From Salipaludibacillus agaradhaerens (GTDB lineage Bacteria; Bacillota; Bacilli; Bacillales; Salisediminibacteriaceae): a DNA stretch of 64,000 nt. Positions 21,773 to 31,272 of this stretch are shown here, one piece after another. Below the pieces are notes generated by a model. The model saw only the letters and a list, made by a program, of their open reading frames with translations. It was not told where the DNA came from and made no database searches. The position numbers and the translations under genes were made by a program. How positions within the stretch are numbered: the first letter of the stretch is position 1; the number at the start of each line of letters is the position of its first letter. The stretch is taken from NCBI RefSeq assembly GCF_002019735.1, contig NZ_KV917378.1, positions 2,816,869 through 2,880,868 of the forward strand, read 5' to 3'.

Positions 21773-22876
21773 ATGCTAAAGCACATGAAGCTTATTACGG
21801 CGCTTTCCGTCACGTCTGTACTTTTGTTGGCATGCGGAGATACAGAGAACACAGCCACTAAAGAATTTGACAATTCAGGAACAGATGTGACGAATGAACA
21901 AGGTGAGGAAACGGTCCATTCAAACGCTCACGATGACAATGATCCCTTTAGCGAGTTGATTAGCTTGTTTCAACCATTAGGAGACATGGAAATTCCTGAA
22001 GATAACCCAATGACGGAAGAAACCATCGAACTCGGTAAAACGTTATTTTTTGACCCTCGACTATCTGGAGATAATTCGTTAAGCTGTGCCTCCTGTCACA
22101 TTCCTGCTCTGGGGTATGGAGATGGTAAGCCTCTTTTTGAAGGCTTCGATGGTGTTGAAGGCCCTAGAAATACCCCTACCATCATTAATTCAGGTTACTA
22201 TACATCTCTGTTTTGGGATGGACGGGCAGATTCCTTAGAATCTCAAGCACTGGGACCTATTGAGTCTGAAATCGAAATGAATCAAGATTTAGATGAACTA
22301 GTCGTCCAACTATCAGAAATTGCTGGTTATGTGGAGAAATTTGAAAACGCTTTTAATGATGACATTACGGTTGAAAACATAGGAAAAGCACTGGCAGCAT
22401 TCCAACGAACGATCGTGATTGATGACACACCTTTTGATGCTTTTTTAGCTGGAGACTACGATGCCCTAACAGAGGAAGAAATTAAAGGTATGGCGCTTTT
22501 CGCTGGTGAAGCCTCATGCATAACATGTCACACAGGTCCAAATTTATCTGATGATAACTTCCATAATATCGGTATGGAAACAGATGATAAAGGGCGTTAC
22601 GATGTGACTGGTGAAGACGCGGATATTGGGGCATTCCGAACACCAGGCTTATACGGTATTGATCATCGCGGTCCCTACATGCATAACGGGAGCATTGAAA
22701 CGTTGGAAGATGTAATAGACTATTATGATCGGGGAGGGGACGATCATCCTAATAAGAGTGCGTTAATGCAAGAGCTTAATTTAACAAATGACGAGAAAGA
22801 GGCTCTTCATGCTTTTTTATTAGCATTATCTGGCGAGAGCCCACATGTTGATGTCCCTCCTCTTCCAGATTATTGA
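21773..22876 (+). CDS. Di-haem cytochrome c peroxidase (lipoprotein)
   Basis: A 367-aa lipoprotein of the CcpA/MauG family that reduces hydrogen peroxide with electrons from the respiratory chain. A lipobox LLLAC ends at Cys21, an acidic linker follows, and two haem motifs are present: CASCH at 105-109 and CITCH at 249-253. Family landmarks LGKTLFFDPRLSGD, NTPTIINSGY and GAFRTPGLYGIDHRGPYMHN are all visible. GGGAGGG lies seven bases upstream of the ATG. It is the only plus-strand gene in the respiratory block and depends on the adjacent Ccm system for haem attachment. Confidence 0.93.
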   Translation: MLKHMKLITALSVTSVLLLACGDTENTATKEFDNSGTDVTNEQGEETVHSNAHDDNDPFSELISLFQPLGDMEIPEDNPMTEETIELGKTLFFDPRLSGDNSLSCASCHIPALGYGDGKPLFEGFDGVEGPRNTPTIINSGYYTSLFWDGRADSLESQALGPIESEIEMNQDLDELVVQLSEIAGYVEKFENAFNDDITVENIGKALAAFQRTIVIDDTPFDAFLAGDYDALTEEEIKGMALFAGEASCITCHTGPNLSDDNFHNIGMETDDKGRYDVTGEDADIGAFRTPGLYGIDHRGPYMHNGSIETLEDVIDYYDRGGDDHPNKSALMQELNLTNDEKEALHAFLLALSGESPHVDVPPLPDY

Positions 22877-22979
22877 CCTCACAACGATTGACGGACGGAT
22901 AGATAGTCTCATTCAATAACTGTCTATCCGTCCCCAAAGCTTTCCTTATAACTACCTATGTTCTTTTTTCCTCATCATA

Positions 22980-24440
22980 CTAATCGTCTAATTCCAACAC
23001 ATTTGGGAAGTTATCGTTTGTTGCGTGAGTATGTTTTAAATCTGGATCTTCTTCGTTATAAACTGCCTGAATTGTTTCTTCTATTTGAGCCTCTAACTCT
23101 TCTAGGTCCACATCTAATTTAATTAACTCTTCAATAGCGATACTTATCGCTTCATTTGATGCATCAGAGGAGGTTCTCATAGCATCCATCCCCCCTTGAG
23201 GATTATGAAAGCCATCAGAATTTTCAGCAGCGATAATATCCCAAAACCACTGTCCTTTTCGAATATACCATTGAGCTTCCTCAATACGCTCTTGTGGAGC
23301 TCCAACCGTAATCATCCGATTAACGTAATAATGGGCTCGCACTGAATGATCTTGTGTTTCTTCCATAGCTTCCAGGTGGCGTGATTGAATATTTTCAACC
23401 CTTTCCACTAAATCAGCTTCTGATTTATCCGAATGGCACGTTCGACATGTTTGTTCAACGTTATCCATTGGGGAGCTCCAATGATGCGAAGTTATTTTTT
23501 TACTGCCATCTGTTCGTTCATAAGGCATGTGACAATCTGCACAAGACACCCCTGCTTCCCCATGTGGGCCATAACTCCACAACTCAAATTCGGGATGCTG
23601 TGCTTTTAACATAGGCGCGCCAGAAATACTATGAATCCAATCGTATTCGAAGCCATCCTCTTTGGCTTGATTTTCTTTATATTCAAACATTTCTTCTGGC
23701 TTTAACCCATTATCCCAAGGAAAGGTGACCTTTTTTTTATCCGGTTCAAAGTAATATTCCACATGACATTGGGCACAAACATAACTTCTCATATCATTTT
23801 TTGTGGCTTCTGTCACATCTATCCCCTGTCTAGCCATGGCATTTGTAAAAGATGGTCTAGTTATACGCAGCTCCATTGTCACAGGATCATGACAATCAGA
23901 ACAGCCAATAGAAAGATGTCCATATGTGCCTAATTCATCACTTTCAAAGCCTTCTCCATACGCCAATGTTAGTGGGACGATCTCCTCTTTAAAATTAGCA
24001 CTCCAATAATCATCCCCCATCTCATCTAAAAGCGCTGGAACAGCTGTACTTTTACACGTCATACACGACCCTATTGAGTCATCATTAATACGGGCTATGG
24101 ACATAACGTCTTCTAACGCATACGTATGTCCCCTCGTTTTGTTATACTCTAGCATAAACCCATAGTTATGAAACAAAATAGGGAGGTTCGGTTCAATATC
24201 TTCAGCAAATTTTGATGTATTGTCGTTTTCAGGCACCATATTTTTTAAATAACTTTCATATTGAAGTGGAAACTCATCTTTAAAAGCTGAGTTTACGATT
24301 TCGTCAGGTGATAATTGCGTCGTATACATATCTTGATCTGTGGACGTCTCGGACTCACTACAGCTCACCATAAGCGTTGTAAAACTTATCATAAGGAGAG
24401 CAACCAGCCAGTGTACGGGCATTTTTTTGATGGTCGCCAT
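22980..24440 (-). CDS. nrfA: Ammonia-forming cytochrome c nitrite reductase NrfA
   Basis: A 486-aa pentahaem enzyme that reduces nitrite to ammonium outside the membrane. The catalytic haem motif is CMTCK (126-130), with lysine as ligand; the other four are CSDCH (180), CAQCH (222), CADCH (300) and CRTCH (332). CAQCHVEYYF and SGAPMLKAQHPEFELW are strong NrfA landmarks. A lipobox MVSC ends at Cys27, so the protein is probably lipid-anchored, expected in a Gram-positive host. Start at the ATG after GGGAGG. It follows nrfH by 26 bases. Confidence 0.95.
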   Translation of the reverse strand: MATIKKMPVHWLVALLMISFTTLMVSCSESETSTDQDMYTTQLSPDEIVNSAFKDEFPLQYESYLKNMVPENDNTSKFAEDIEPNLPILFHNYGFMLEYNKTRGHTYALEDVMSIARINDDSIGSCMTCKSTAVPALLDEMGDDYWSANFKEEIVPLTLAYGEGFESDELGTYGHLSIGCSDCHDPVTMELRITRPSFTNAMARQGIDVTEATKNDMRSYVCAQCHVEYYFEPDKKKVTFPWDNGLKPEEMFEYKENQAKEDGFEYDWIHSISGAPMLKAQHPEFELWSYGPHGEAGVSCADCHMPYERTDGSKKITSHHWSSPMDNVEQTCRTCHSDKSEADLVERVENIQSRHLEAMEETQDHSVRAHYYVNRMITVGAPQERIEEAQWYIRKGQWFWDIIAAENSDGFHNPQGGMDAMRTSSDASNEAISIAIEELIKLDVDLEELEAQIEETIQAVYNEEDPDLKHTHATNDNFPNVLELDD

Positions 24441-24466
24441 GACCTTATTACCTCCCTTCACAAAAA

Positions 24467-24952
24467 TCAACGTCTTGCATCATAACTGCCCGGATCAAAC
24501 CAATCTTCTGGTTTATGTCCCCCATTCCCATGAGGAACGTGCCGATGGCAATCTACACAACCCCCTTCCTTCACATCATGAAACGCCACATTATCCAAAC
24601 CTGCTTCATGGCATGTTATGCAATTTTTATCGATGACTTCCTGAGATTGGGCAGTGGCATGAATATTATCTGGAACCTGATCAGACCCGAGTGTATTCAT
24701 ATACATGTGGCTTGCCCCAGCTTTTGCTTTAAAAACAAGCTTGGCTGTTAAACTATCATTGGGCGCATGACAATCATTACACGAAAGCGTGGCATGATTT
24801 GAATCCATAAAAGAATCGTAGTAGTCGTCCATAATATGACAGGTGGAGCAAAATTCTGGAGAATCCGTTGCTTTCATAGAGCCCACCGTCCCTGCAAACA
24901 ACACAATCCCTATAAAAATTCCGCTTAATACTAACAGCAACTTTTTCCTCAC
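24467..24952 (-). CDS. nrfH: Tetrahaem quinol dehydrogenase NrfH
   Basis: A 161-aa membrane-anchored cytochrome of the NapC/NirT family that passes electrons from quinol to NrfA. One N-terminal transmembrane segment is followed by four CxxCH motifs: CSTCH (35), CNDCH (58), CITCH and CVDCH. The start is a GTG at 24952 because AAGGAG lies six bases upstream; a TTG at 24976 would add eight residues but has no spaced ribosome binding site. Together with nrfA it forms a two-gene operon. Confidence 0.94.
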   Translation of the reverse strand: MRKKLLLVLSGIFIGIVLFAGTVGSMKATDSPEFCSTCHIMDDYYDSFMDSNHATLSCNDCHAPNDSLTAKLVFKAKAGASHMYMNTLGSDQVPDNIHATAQSQEVIDKNCITCHEAGLDNVAFHDVKEGGCVDCHRHVPHGNGGHKPEDWFDPGSYDARR

Positions 24953-25045
24953 TATAAGCTCCTTAAATGCTCTCAACCCCTTCCCCCCCCTTTTTTAAAA
25001 AAGTTATTCTTTCTTAATAGCAGGCAGTTTTTTTACTTCTAAATG

Positions 25046-25168
25046 ATACGTAAAACGAACCTACAATCAGTGCACGGATGTCGTTCTTCTTCCACTGATT
25101 GGTCGTTCAATGAATCAGGACATGAACGTCTGTTATCTCCTATTTTGAGTCGGGCGTTTGACGATAAA
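25046..25168 (+). repeat. Interspersed repeat family 1, copy C (internally shortened)
   Basis: Carries AAAACGAACCTACAATCAGTG, a hairpin partner CCACTGATTGGTCGTT, GAATCAGGACATGAACGTC and TATTTTGAGTCGGGCG. The middle CTCTC block seen in copies E and G is missing. It lies between the nrf promoter and nrfH, so it would be in the transcript leader. Confidence 0.75.
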
Positions 25169-25302
25169 ACCTTTCTCCACCATTGGACCTTCAGACGTGG
25201 CTGATCTTCCGATAATCACCGTCTTTCAAAACAGACATGTAAAGTTATCATTGGTCGATTTTTCATGGTGAATATTCTTAAAATGAGTCTCATCCACTTA
25301 CC

Positions 25303-25346
25303 ATTGTATAAAGGCCCCCGCACACATTTACGTGATCCACGTCACA
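25303..25346 (-). promoter_or_regulatory. Probable nrfHA promoter with Crp/Fnr-type operator
   Basis: The minus strand reads TGTGACGTGGATCACG (25331-25346), then TACAAT at 25303-25308. A start near 25296 puts the operator centre at about -42, the usual place for an Fnr-type activator. No -35 hexamer is needed at such promoters and none is seen. The resulting leader would be ~340 bases and contain repeat copy C. Confidence 0.6.
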
Positions 25347-25682
25347 TTAAGTTTGACTAAAAAGTGACTTTATTTATTAAAACTTTGAGTGAGTACTAAT
25401 AAACTCTCCCTATGACTTGAAAAATGAGAAGTTTAATTAATTTGAGGGCTGAGCTGAACATTTAATTTCTACTTTAATAGGGTTGTATAAATGTTATTTG
25501 AAATTAAGAACTAAAACATACAAACAAATACAATAATCTGATACATACTGGGGTTTGAATCGCCCAAACTTTTAAATGCTAAAAAGTTGGTGCTTAATCT
25601 ACTTGAGAAGTAATTCGATGGCTTTTATTTCATGAGATGCGTTCTTATAGCTTGGGGGAGAAGGTTAAGAACCGGTCTGAGA

Positions 25683-25886
25683 AATAGACGGAAAAAAATC
25701 TCTTAAATAGTAATGAGCCATGACAACAACTTAAATAGACGGAGAGATTCCGCTAATGACCGGGAAAATCTTAGAAATGGGTCGTTTTGCTTTGCATAAC
25801 CGGAAAAACTCCCCCTATATTTCCCAAAATGGGCTCTTTCCTGCATTTAACCGAAAAATATCCGCTTATTTTACTTTCGCTAATGA
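25683..25886. repeat. Degenerate tandem array, ~50-65 base units
   Basis: Four imperfect units, each opening with a form of AAATAGACGGA or TAACCGGAAAAA, followed by TCCGCTTAT-like and AAATGGG-like blocks. The rest of the 24953-26437 gap holds repeat C, the nrf promoter and a family 2 repeat; no gene was seen in it. Confidence 0.55.
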
Positions 25887-26141
25887 CTCGATTATTGAGA
25901 GACTTCTTATCTAAAGGTAAAGAGGTGAACAGGTTATAAAAAAGGGCATAATGGCAAGCCTGTCCTATTAGGATTTCACTTGTCTTTTTGTCACTAATGT
26001 AATTTAGTTTTAATGTTTCTTAAAGTCAGGTGGTCCCACCTTTAACCTGTTATTCCTTTTTGACTGACTTATTTATGCAATACTAGTACTTCTACTTGAA
26101 TGAATCCCTTAATTTATAATAGACGTGAAAATCCTAATTAG

Positions 26142-26238
26142 TGTGACCTTCACTTCAAACTGTAATTAATCCTCAGAGGCATCGCCGTCTTACGTTTCGA
26201 TCTCTTATTACATCCATAAAATTTATTGTATATTATTA
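26142..26238. repeat. Interspersed repeat family 2, copy 1 (short)
   Basis: Shares with 56532-56706 the blocks TGTGACCTTCA, AATCCTCAG, ATCGCCGTCTTACGTTTC, TACATCC and TATTATT, in the same order and orientation, but lacks about 75 bases of the middle. Confidence 0.65.
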
Positions 26239-26279
26239 AAACACCAGTCTGAATTTACTCCTTAGTGAACAATACAAAA

Positions 26280-26306
26280 AAGATGAAGGTAATGGGCCTC
26301 CATCTT
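26280..26306 (-). terminator. Terminator after the peptide ABC transporter operon
   Basis: On the minus strand AAGATGGAGG and CCTTCATCTT pair around a seven-base loop and are followed by TTTTTT. It lies about 130 bases after the last transporter gene. Confidence 0.75.
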
Positions 26307-26437
26307 CAAGCAATCTCTTATATTTTTAGCTGAATTTTAAAGTTCTTACCATGAATTTCTTCCTCAAAAATTCTAAGTAACCTTTTCCGTAAAAGCAACA
26401 TTTTAGCTAAGGATTGCTATGACATAGAAATTGCAGG

Positions 26438-27328
26438 CTAACGGGTGAACCTAGGATTAAAGGCATCTTTAATGGCTTCACCGATAAAATGAATGGCAAG
26501 AATAGTGAATGTAATAGCTAAGCCAGGCGGTACCCACACCCACCACATAGCCCGAATGACATGAGGTTGGCGAGCTTCTTGCATCATATTCCCCCAACTT
26601 GGCGTCCCATGAGGCACTCCAAATCCTAAAAAGCTGAGAGCGGTTTCTGCAACAATCATAGCGGCTAAAAGTAGCGAAGCTTGAACAATAATTGTCGTCA
26701 TGATATTTGGTAATATATGTTTCCTGATAACTCTATGTGGTCCACATCCAATTGAAATCGCAGCCATCACATACTCATTTTCTTTCTCTGACATCGTTTT
26801 ACTACGAATAATCCTTGCAGCTCCCGTCCAAGAAAGACCACTTAATACTAAAATGAGAGACCATATACCTGCATCACGTACAATAGACGCTAAAACAATC
26901 ACAAAAACTAAAAATGGAAAGTTCATCATAAAATCTGTGAACCTCATTAGGATAGCATCAACCCATCCACCATAATAACCAGATATGGAACCGATTATCG
27001 TCGCAATGGTCATAACTATTAGCGTACAAATAAGTCCAATCGTCAGTGAAGTTCTTGCTCCATAAAGAAGCATCGTCCACACATCTCGCCCAGCATTATC
27101 TGTACCTAACAAATAATCACCACCCGGAGGGAGATTCCGATTGCTAATATCAACACGAGTAGGGTCAGTTGGAGCGATCACAGGGGCTAAGTAGGCTAAA
27201 ACCAACACTACAAGAAGAAAAAGAAGACTAATGACTGCCAATTTATTACGAAGCAATTTCCGCCAAGCTATCTTCCAAGGTGATGGGCCTATTGATTGTA
27301 TTTTACTTTTACCATGGGTAGCTGTCAT
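26438..27328 (-). CDS. Peptide ABC transporter permease, OppC/AppC type
   Basis: A 296-aa inner-membrane permease with six predicted transmembrane segments, the N-terminal OppC extension (GTDNAGRDVWTMLLYGARTS) and the EAA loop AAISIGCGPHRVIRKHILPN that contacts the ATPase. It is known to form a heterodimer with an OppB-type partner, which is the gene before it (10 bases). Substrate may be peptides or nickel; the sequence does not decide. The ATPase subunit gene of this operon is broken. Confidence 0.9.
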   Translation of the reverse strand: MTATHGKSKIQSIGPSPWKIAWRKLLRNKLAVISLLFLLVVLVLAYLAPVIAPTDPTRVDISNRNLPPGGDYLLGTDNAGRDVWTMLLYGARTSLTIGLICTLIVMTIATIIGSISGYYGGWVDAILMRFTDFMMNFPFLVFVIVLASIVRDAGIWSLILVLSGLSWTGAARIIRSKTMSEKENEYVMAAISIGCGPHRVIRKHILPNIMTTIIVQASLLLAAMIVAETALSFLGFGVPHGTPSWGNMMQEARQPHVIRAMWWVWVPPGLAITFTILAIHFIGEAIKDAFNPRFTR

Positions 27329-27338
27329 GGGCCTCCCC

Positions 27339-28304
27339 CTATTTCAACCTTATTCGTGGATCAATTATGCTATATAGAAGATCAGCGAGCAAATTCCCTA
27401 CTAGTGTAGCAAGTGATAGCATAAGAGTAATAGCTACTACAACAGAGGAATCTCGTCTCTCAATAGACGTAATAAGAAGTTCTCCAATACCACGGAACGA
27501 AAAGACAGTCTCTATAATGACAGCCCCACCGATGATACTGGCAATATCAAATCCAAAAAGCGTCACTATTGGAATAAGTGAATTTCTTAAAATATGTTTA
27601 TAGTAAATATTCTGTTCAGAAATTCCCTTTGCCCTCGCTGTAAGTACATACTCTTTTTGTGCATTATCAATAATGTCATTTCGTAAAAATTGAGTATAGC
27701 TGGCTGTCGTTACCCCTCCTAATACGAGTGCAGGAAGGGCAACATGATGGAGACGACTTAAATAATAAGACATCGTCCCTTCCTCTACGCCTGCTCCTAC
27801 ACTACCTGTAGTAGGAAACCATCCAAGCTGAAAGGAAAAAATAAAAATAGCAAACATAGCAGCAACAAAGCTCGGAATAGCCAACATCACATAATTTATC
27901 CCTTGAATACCATAATCACCAATCGTATGAGGGTGTCTTCCTGCATAGCTCCCCATCAAAAAAGAAAGTATATACGTAATTATCAGCGATAAGACGGCCA
28001 ACAACAAGGTATTTGGCAACCGCTGTCCAATCACGTCGGTTACATCCATTCGATGAACATGTGATCGACCGAAATCCCCTTTTACTACACCTGATAGCCA
28101 CCGCCCATATTGAACAGGTATCGGGTCATTCAATCCAAGTTCTTCCCGCATCCCTTCAATATAATCAGCATTTTGATTAGCCGGGTCAATTTGACCAGAA
28201 AGAGCATCCCCCGGCATCATTAAGGCCAAACCGAATACAACGATAGAGATCATCAACATGATTGGGATCATGATAAGGACTCGTTTTAAAATATAGAGTA
28301 ACAT
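27339..28304 (-). CDS. Peptide ABC transporter permease, OppB/AppB type
   Basis: A 321-aa permease with six transmembrane segments, starting YILKRVLIMIPIMLMISIVV as in OppB/DppB, with the EAA loop LTARAKGISEQNIYYKHILR. It lies 24 bases after the binding protein gene. Frames are intact, so decay of this operon appears limited to the ATPase gene, or is recent for the others. Confidence 0.9.
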   Translation of the reverse strand: MLLYILKRVLIMIPIMLMISIVVFGLALMMPGDALSGQIDPANQNADYIEGMREELGLNDPIPVQYGRWLSGVVKGDFGRSHVHRMDVTDVIGQRLPNTLLLAVLSLIITYILSFLMGSYAGRHPHTIGDYGIQGINYVMLAIPSFVAAMFAIFIFSFQLGWFPTTGSVGAGVEEGTMSYYLSRLHHVALPALVLGGVTTASYTQFLRNDIIDNAQKEYVLTARAKGISEQNIYYKHILRNSLIPIVTLFGFDIASIIGGAVIIETVFSFRGIGELLITSIERRDSSVVVAITLMLSLATLVGNLLADLLYSIIDPRIRLK

Positions 28305-28328
28305 GACAATTCCCCTTATTTCAGTGAC

Positions 28329-30044
28329 TTACTGTCGTTTGTACCAAAGGTGAGCATCCGTAACAGCATCTGCAAGATCAGGGGTTACACCACCTGTACT
28401 ATGTGACATACCATAAATATTCACTGGGGAACTTAACGGTATAATAGGCAATTCCTCGTTCACGAGTTGATGCCATTCTTGATAGACCTCACGCCGATAT
28501 TCATCATCAAAAGCCTCCATACTAAGTCCTTTTTCTATTAATTTATCAGATTCTTTATTTACCCAACGCGTATAATTCCATAAATCATCTGATTTCCAGA
28601 GACCAGTAGGATCTGGGTCAGACGTAAGACTCCAAGCACCTAAAAATAAATCTATATCAGGGTCATCTCCTTGTACTAAATCATAAAAAAGGTTGTAATC
28701 ATACAATTGACCATCATGCAATTGGGCATTAATTCCTACATCTTGTAAGTTTTGAATAATATATTGTGCTCTTGGTTCAGCAATGTTAGAAGGGCTATCC
28801 ATAACCGTCAAATTCACCGTAAATTCTTCTCCCTCTGGTGTTTCAACAAATCCATCACCCGTTATATCATCATAGCCAGCTTCCTTTAGTAACGCCATCG
28901 CTTGCTCAGGATCATACTCGTATTGGTTCAACATGCCTTCGTCAGGGTAAGCCCAGCTGATAACAGACTCTGGCGCATTAATCACTGTCCCATATCCTTC
29001 ACTGAACGAATCGATCATACCTTGTCGATCAAGTGCATAGGCAAACGCTTGCCGTAATTGTTTACTTTGGAATTTTTCATTATCCATCACGTTTTGCCTT
29101 TTCTCTACATCCCAATGCCCTAGTTTAAACCCTAAATATGCGTAAGATAAAGCCTCAACTTCTTCAAGTATCACACGTTCGTCATCTTTAAGGGTAACAG
29201 CTTGAGAAGCTTCTAACTTTATAATATCTATCTCCCCTTGCGTTAAAAGCTCAGCTGCTTGGGCGCCATCTACAATACGATAATTAACGCCATCAAGATT
29301 TGGTTTGCCCTTCCAGTAATCATCAAACGCTTCAAATTCAATAAGCTCGCCAGGAATGATTTGTGTCACCCTATATGCTCCTAGCCCAACTGGTTTTTGT
29401 CTTATTTCATCAGCATCCTCAAGTTCACCTACCTCCAAATGCTCCAAATACGCTTTTGGCATCGGATATGGCCAAAGTTGCTCAATAGCATTTGGGTATG
29501 CTTCATTAAATGTGACTTCAAGGGTATACTCATCGATAATATTAACCCCACTTAAAGAATCTGCCTCACCTGTATGATAATCGTTGAAGCCTTGAATGAT
29601 ATTGACATTAGAGACACGTGGACCGGTATAATCTGCATGAGCCATCACTTCCCAAGCAAATTCAAAATCCTCAGCGGTAAGCTTTTCTCCATTATGCCAC
29701 TTCACATTCTCTTCAATAAAAAAAGTCACTGTTTTCTTATCATCTGACCATTCCCACTTTTTAGCTAAATTTGGTTCTGGTCGCAAGTCTTCACCCGTTT
29801 TAAATAAGCTGTCTGGACTAAAGATATTTAGAGCAATACTATCATTAAAATTTTCATAATGTGCCCAATCTAACACACCGGAAAAAGATGATGTCTCCCC
29901 ATATGTTAAAATACCACCTTTGGGTTCTTCCCCTTTTTCTATACTATTAGCTGAATTTATATCATTAGTGTCCCCTGAGTTGCCTTCACATGCTGTTAAA
30001 CTAAAGACTGTTAAAAGTACACATATAACAATTATTTTTTTCAT
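28329..30044 (-). CDS. Peptide-binding lipoprotein of the ABC transporter (family 5)
   Basis: A 571-aa extracytoplasmic solute-binding protein. A lipobox SLTAC ends at Cys19, then a linker and the SBP family 5 fold with WEWSDDKKTVTFFIEENVKW, HNGEKLTAEDFEFAWE and LRQAFAYALDRQGMI. It delivers a peptide-like ligand to the two permeases downstream. The ATG with AGGAGG ten bases upstream is preferred; an ATG nine bases earlier overlaps the site. It lies just after the decayed ATPase gene. Confidence 0.9.
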   Translation of the reverse strand: MKKIIVICVLLTVFSLTACEGNSGDTNDINSANSIEKGEEPKGGILTYGETSSFSGVLDWAHYENFNDSIALNIFSPDSLFKTGEDLRPEPNLAKKWEWSDDKKTVTFFIEENVKWHNGEKLTAEDFEFAWEVMAHADYTGPRVSNVNIIQGFNDYHTGEADSLSGVNIIDEYTLEVTFNEAYPNAIEQLWPYPMPKAYLEHLEVGELEDADEIRQKPVGLGAYRVTQIIPGELIEFEAFDDYWKGKPNLDGVNYRIVDGAQAAELLTQGEIDIIKLEASQAVTLKDDERVILEEVEALSYAYLGFKLGHWDVEKRQNVMDNEKFQSKQLRQAFAYALDRQGMIDSFSEGYGTVINAPESVISWAYPDEGMLNQYEYDPEQAMALLKEAGYDDITGDGFVETPEGEEFTVNLTVMDSPSNIAEPRAQYIIQNLQDVGINAQLHDGQLYDYNLFYDLVQGDDPDIDLFLGAWSLTSDPDPTGLWKSDDLWNYTRWVNKESDKLIEKGLSMEAFDDEYRREVYQEWHQLVNEELPIIPLSSPVNIYGMSHSTGGVTPDLADAVTDAHLWYKRQ

Positions 30045-30086
30045 CGTTGTCATTCCTCCTAAATAAGTGAGCTGACCATAACAGCA

Positions 30087-30900
30087 TTATTTATAAAGCA
30101 AACACGAGACGGTGTGGTGTTCCATCATTTCTATTAATTCAGGCTTCTTAGCACAACATTCTGCCACCGCTTCAGGGCATCCTTCAACTTGGTATTTCAC
30201 CTGATAGATTATTTCGTTTACGTTTCTGCTTGGGGATAGCAGAATTAGAACCTTAGTAGACAGAGGCATCGGTGTATTAAAAAGCCTGTCTACATTCGCC
30301 TTCTCCGCAATTGTCCAGCATACAGAGAACCCGCTCTGCTATTTCCGCTACAACTCCAAGAATGCGCAATTAACCTAGATCTGCCTATAATTTTTGTTTG
30401 TACTGTTACATCCAAAGGAGTCGTTGGTTCATTCCAATTATATAACTTAGGCTGACAAGAGCGCTCTCTGAAGTGGCCCACCAGAAAGTTAATGAGGATA
30501 TTACTTGATAATCTGTTTCGGCCTAGCAATTCCAACTTGTTTTAGTAGAAATATATTTTTACGGCGAATTGCCCTCCTAAGACATCTGTGCATATAAACA
30601 AGTACTTCACTCAATTAAAAAAATAGTAAGAACAGAATTGAATGCTGGCATTGGCTTCTGAAAAATCATACTTAATTACATTTCCACGGAGACGATTCAT
30701 ATCCTCCTCACTTAACAGGATAAGGTTTGTCCCATTATAGTAAATCTCTACCTTTGTTGAGAGTGACAATAACACTAACCTGATTCACCTACGGCACAGA
30801 AGTTTAATGACACCTCTTTAACCGTATAATACTTGCCGCCCTCAATATAAAACCCCTTGTGTAAATTTTTTATATCAAGAAGTTCCTCACGATGGCTTAA
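30087..30900 (-). pseudogene. Decayed OppD/AppD-type ABC ATPase
   Basis: Fragments of one ATPase appear in order in different minus-strand frames. From the N-terminus: LLDIKNLHKGFYIEGGKYYT and VGES near 30780, where the Walker A lysine region is deleted; ILLSEEDMNRLRGN near 30700; QVGIARPKQIIK with stop codons around LSGG near 30490-30540; EPTTPLDVTVQTKI near 30410; LGVVAEIAERV near 30345; and a C-terminal GCPEAVAECCAKKPELIEMM of the oligo_HPY type ending at 30087. Multiple frameshifts, stops and deletions make it non-functional. The adjacent binding protein and permeases are intact. Confidence 0.85.
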
Positions 30901-31235
30901 ACACTCCCCTCTCCTACGTCGCTGCAATCAAGGATTGTTTGGCTATCTTTTCAATTACTTTTCCAAATATTCCCCATCTGACATCAGTTAAAACTATTTA
31001 AATATAAAATGTTTAAGCTCATTTATCAGTATAAGTTCCGTTAAAAACACGCTACCTATCTTGATATTTGTTAGTTGATTACATCCTTTATCATTAACTT
31101 TTCAAAACTTTCACTAATAAATTATACACGCTTTCACATTTTTTTGGGATATTTTTATGAAAATTTATACATAAATCATCCTTCTTTAAGATAGCAATAA
31201 TGGTATTTATTATTTTCAGAACATATTATAAAAAA
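30901..31235. other. Intergenic stretch with no gene seen
   Basis: About 335 AT-rich bases between the decayed ATPase and the serS terminator. No open frame, RNA gene or repeat copy was recognised. It may hold remains of the promoter of the transporter operon. Confidence 0.35.
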
Positions 31236-31264
31236 CTCACCCTTTCGAAAAAGAAAAGGGTGAG
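31236..31264 (-). terminator. Terminator of serS
   Basis: On the minus strand CTCACCCTTT and AAAGGGTGAG pair around a short loop, followed by TTTTTT; it begins eight bases after the serS stop codon. Confidence 0.88.
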
Positions 31265-31272
31265 CCCTATTA

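Noticed and set aside
22893-22933. Hairpin GGACGGATAGA / TCTATCCGTCC between the peroxidase and nrfA
   Set aside because: A strong stem, but neither side is followed by a T run and the loop is long; not called as a terminator.
24953-26437. Search for a missing gene in the 1.5-kb gap before nrfH
   Set aside because: No open frame with a ribosome binding site or recognisable broken protein was found; only repeats and the promoter.
30087-30535. Two short minus-strand frames that could be taken as small genes
   Set aside because: Their translations match pieces of an OppD-type ATPase and are parts of the pseudogene.
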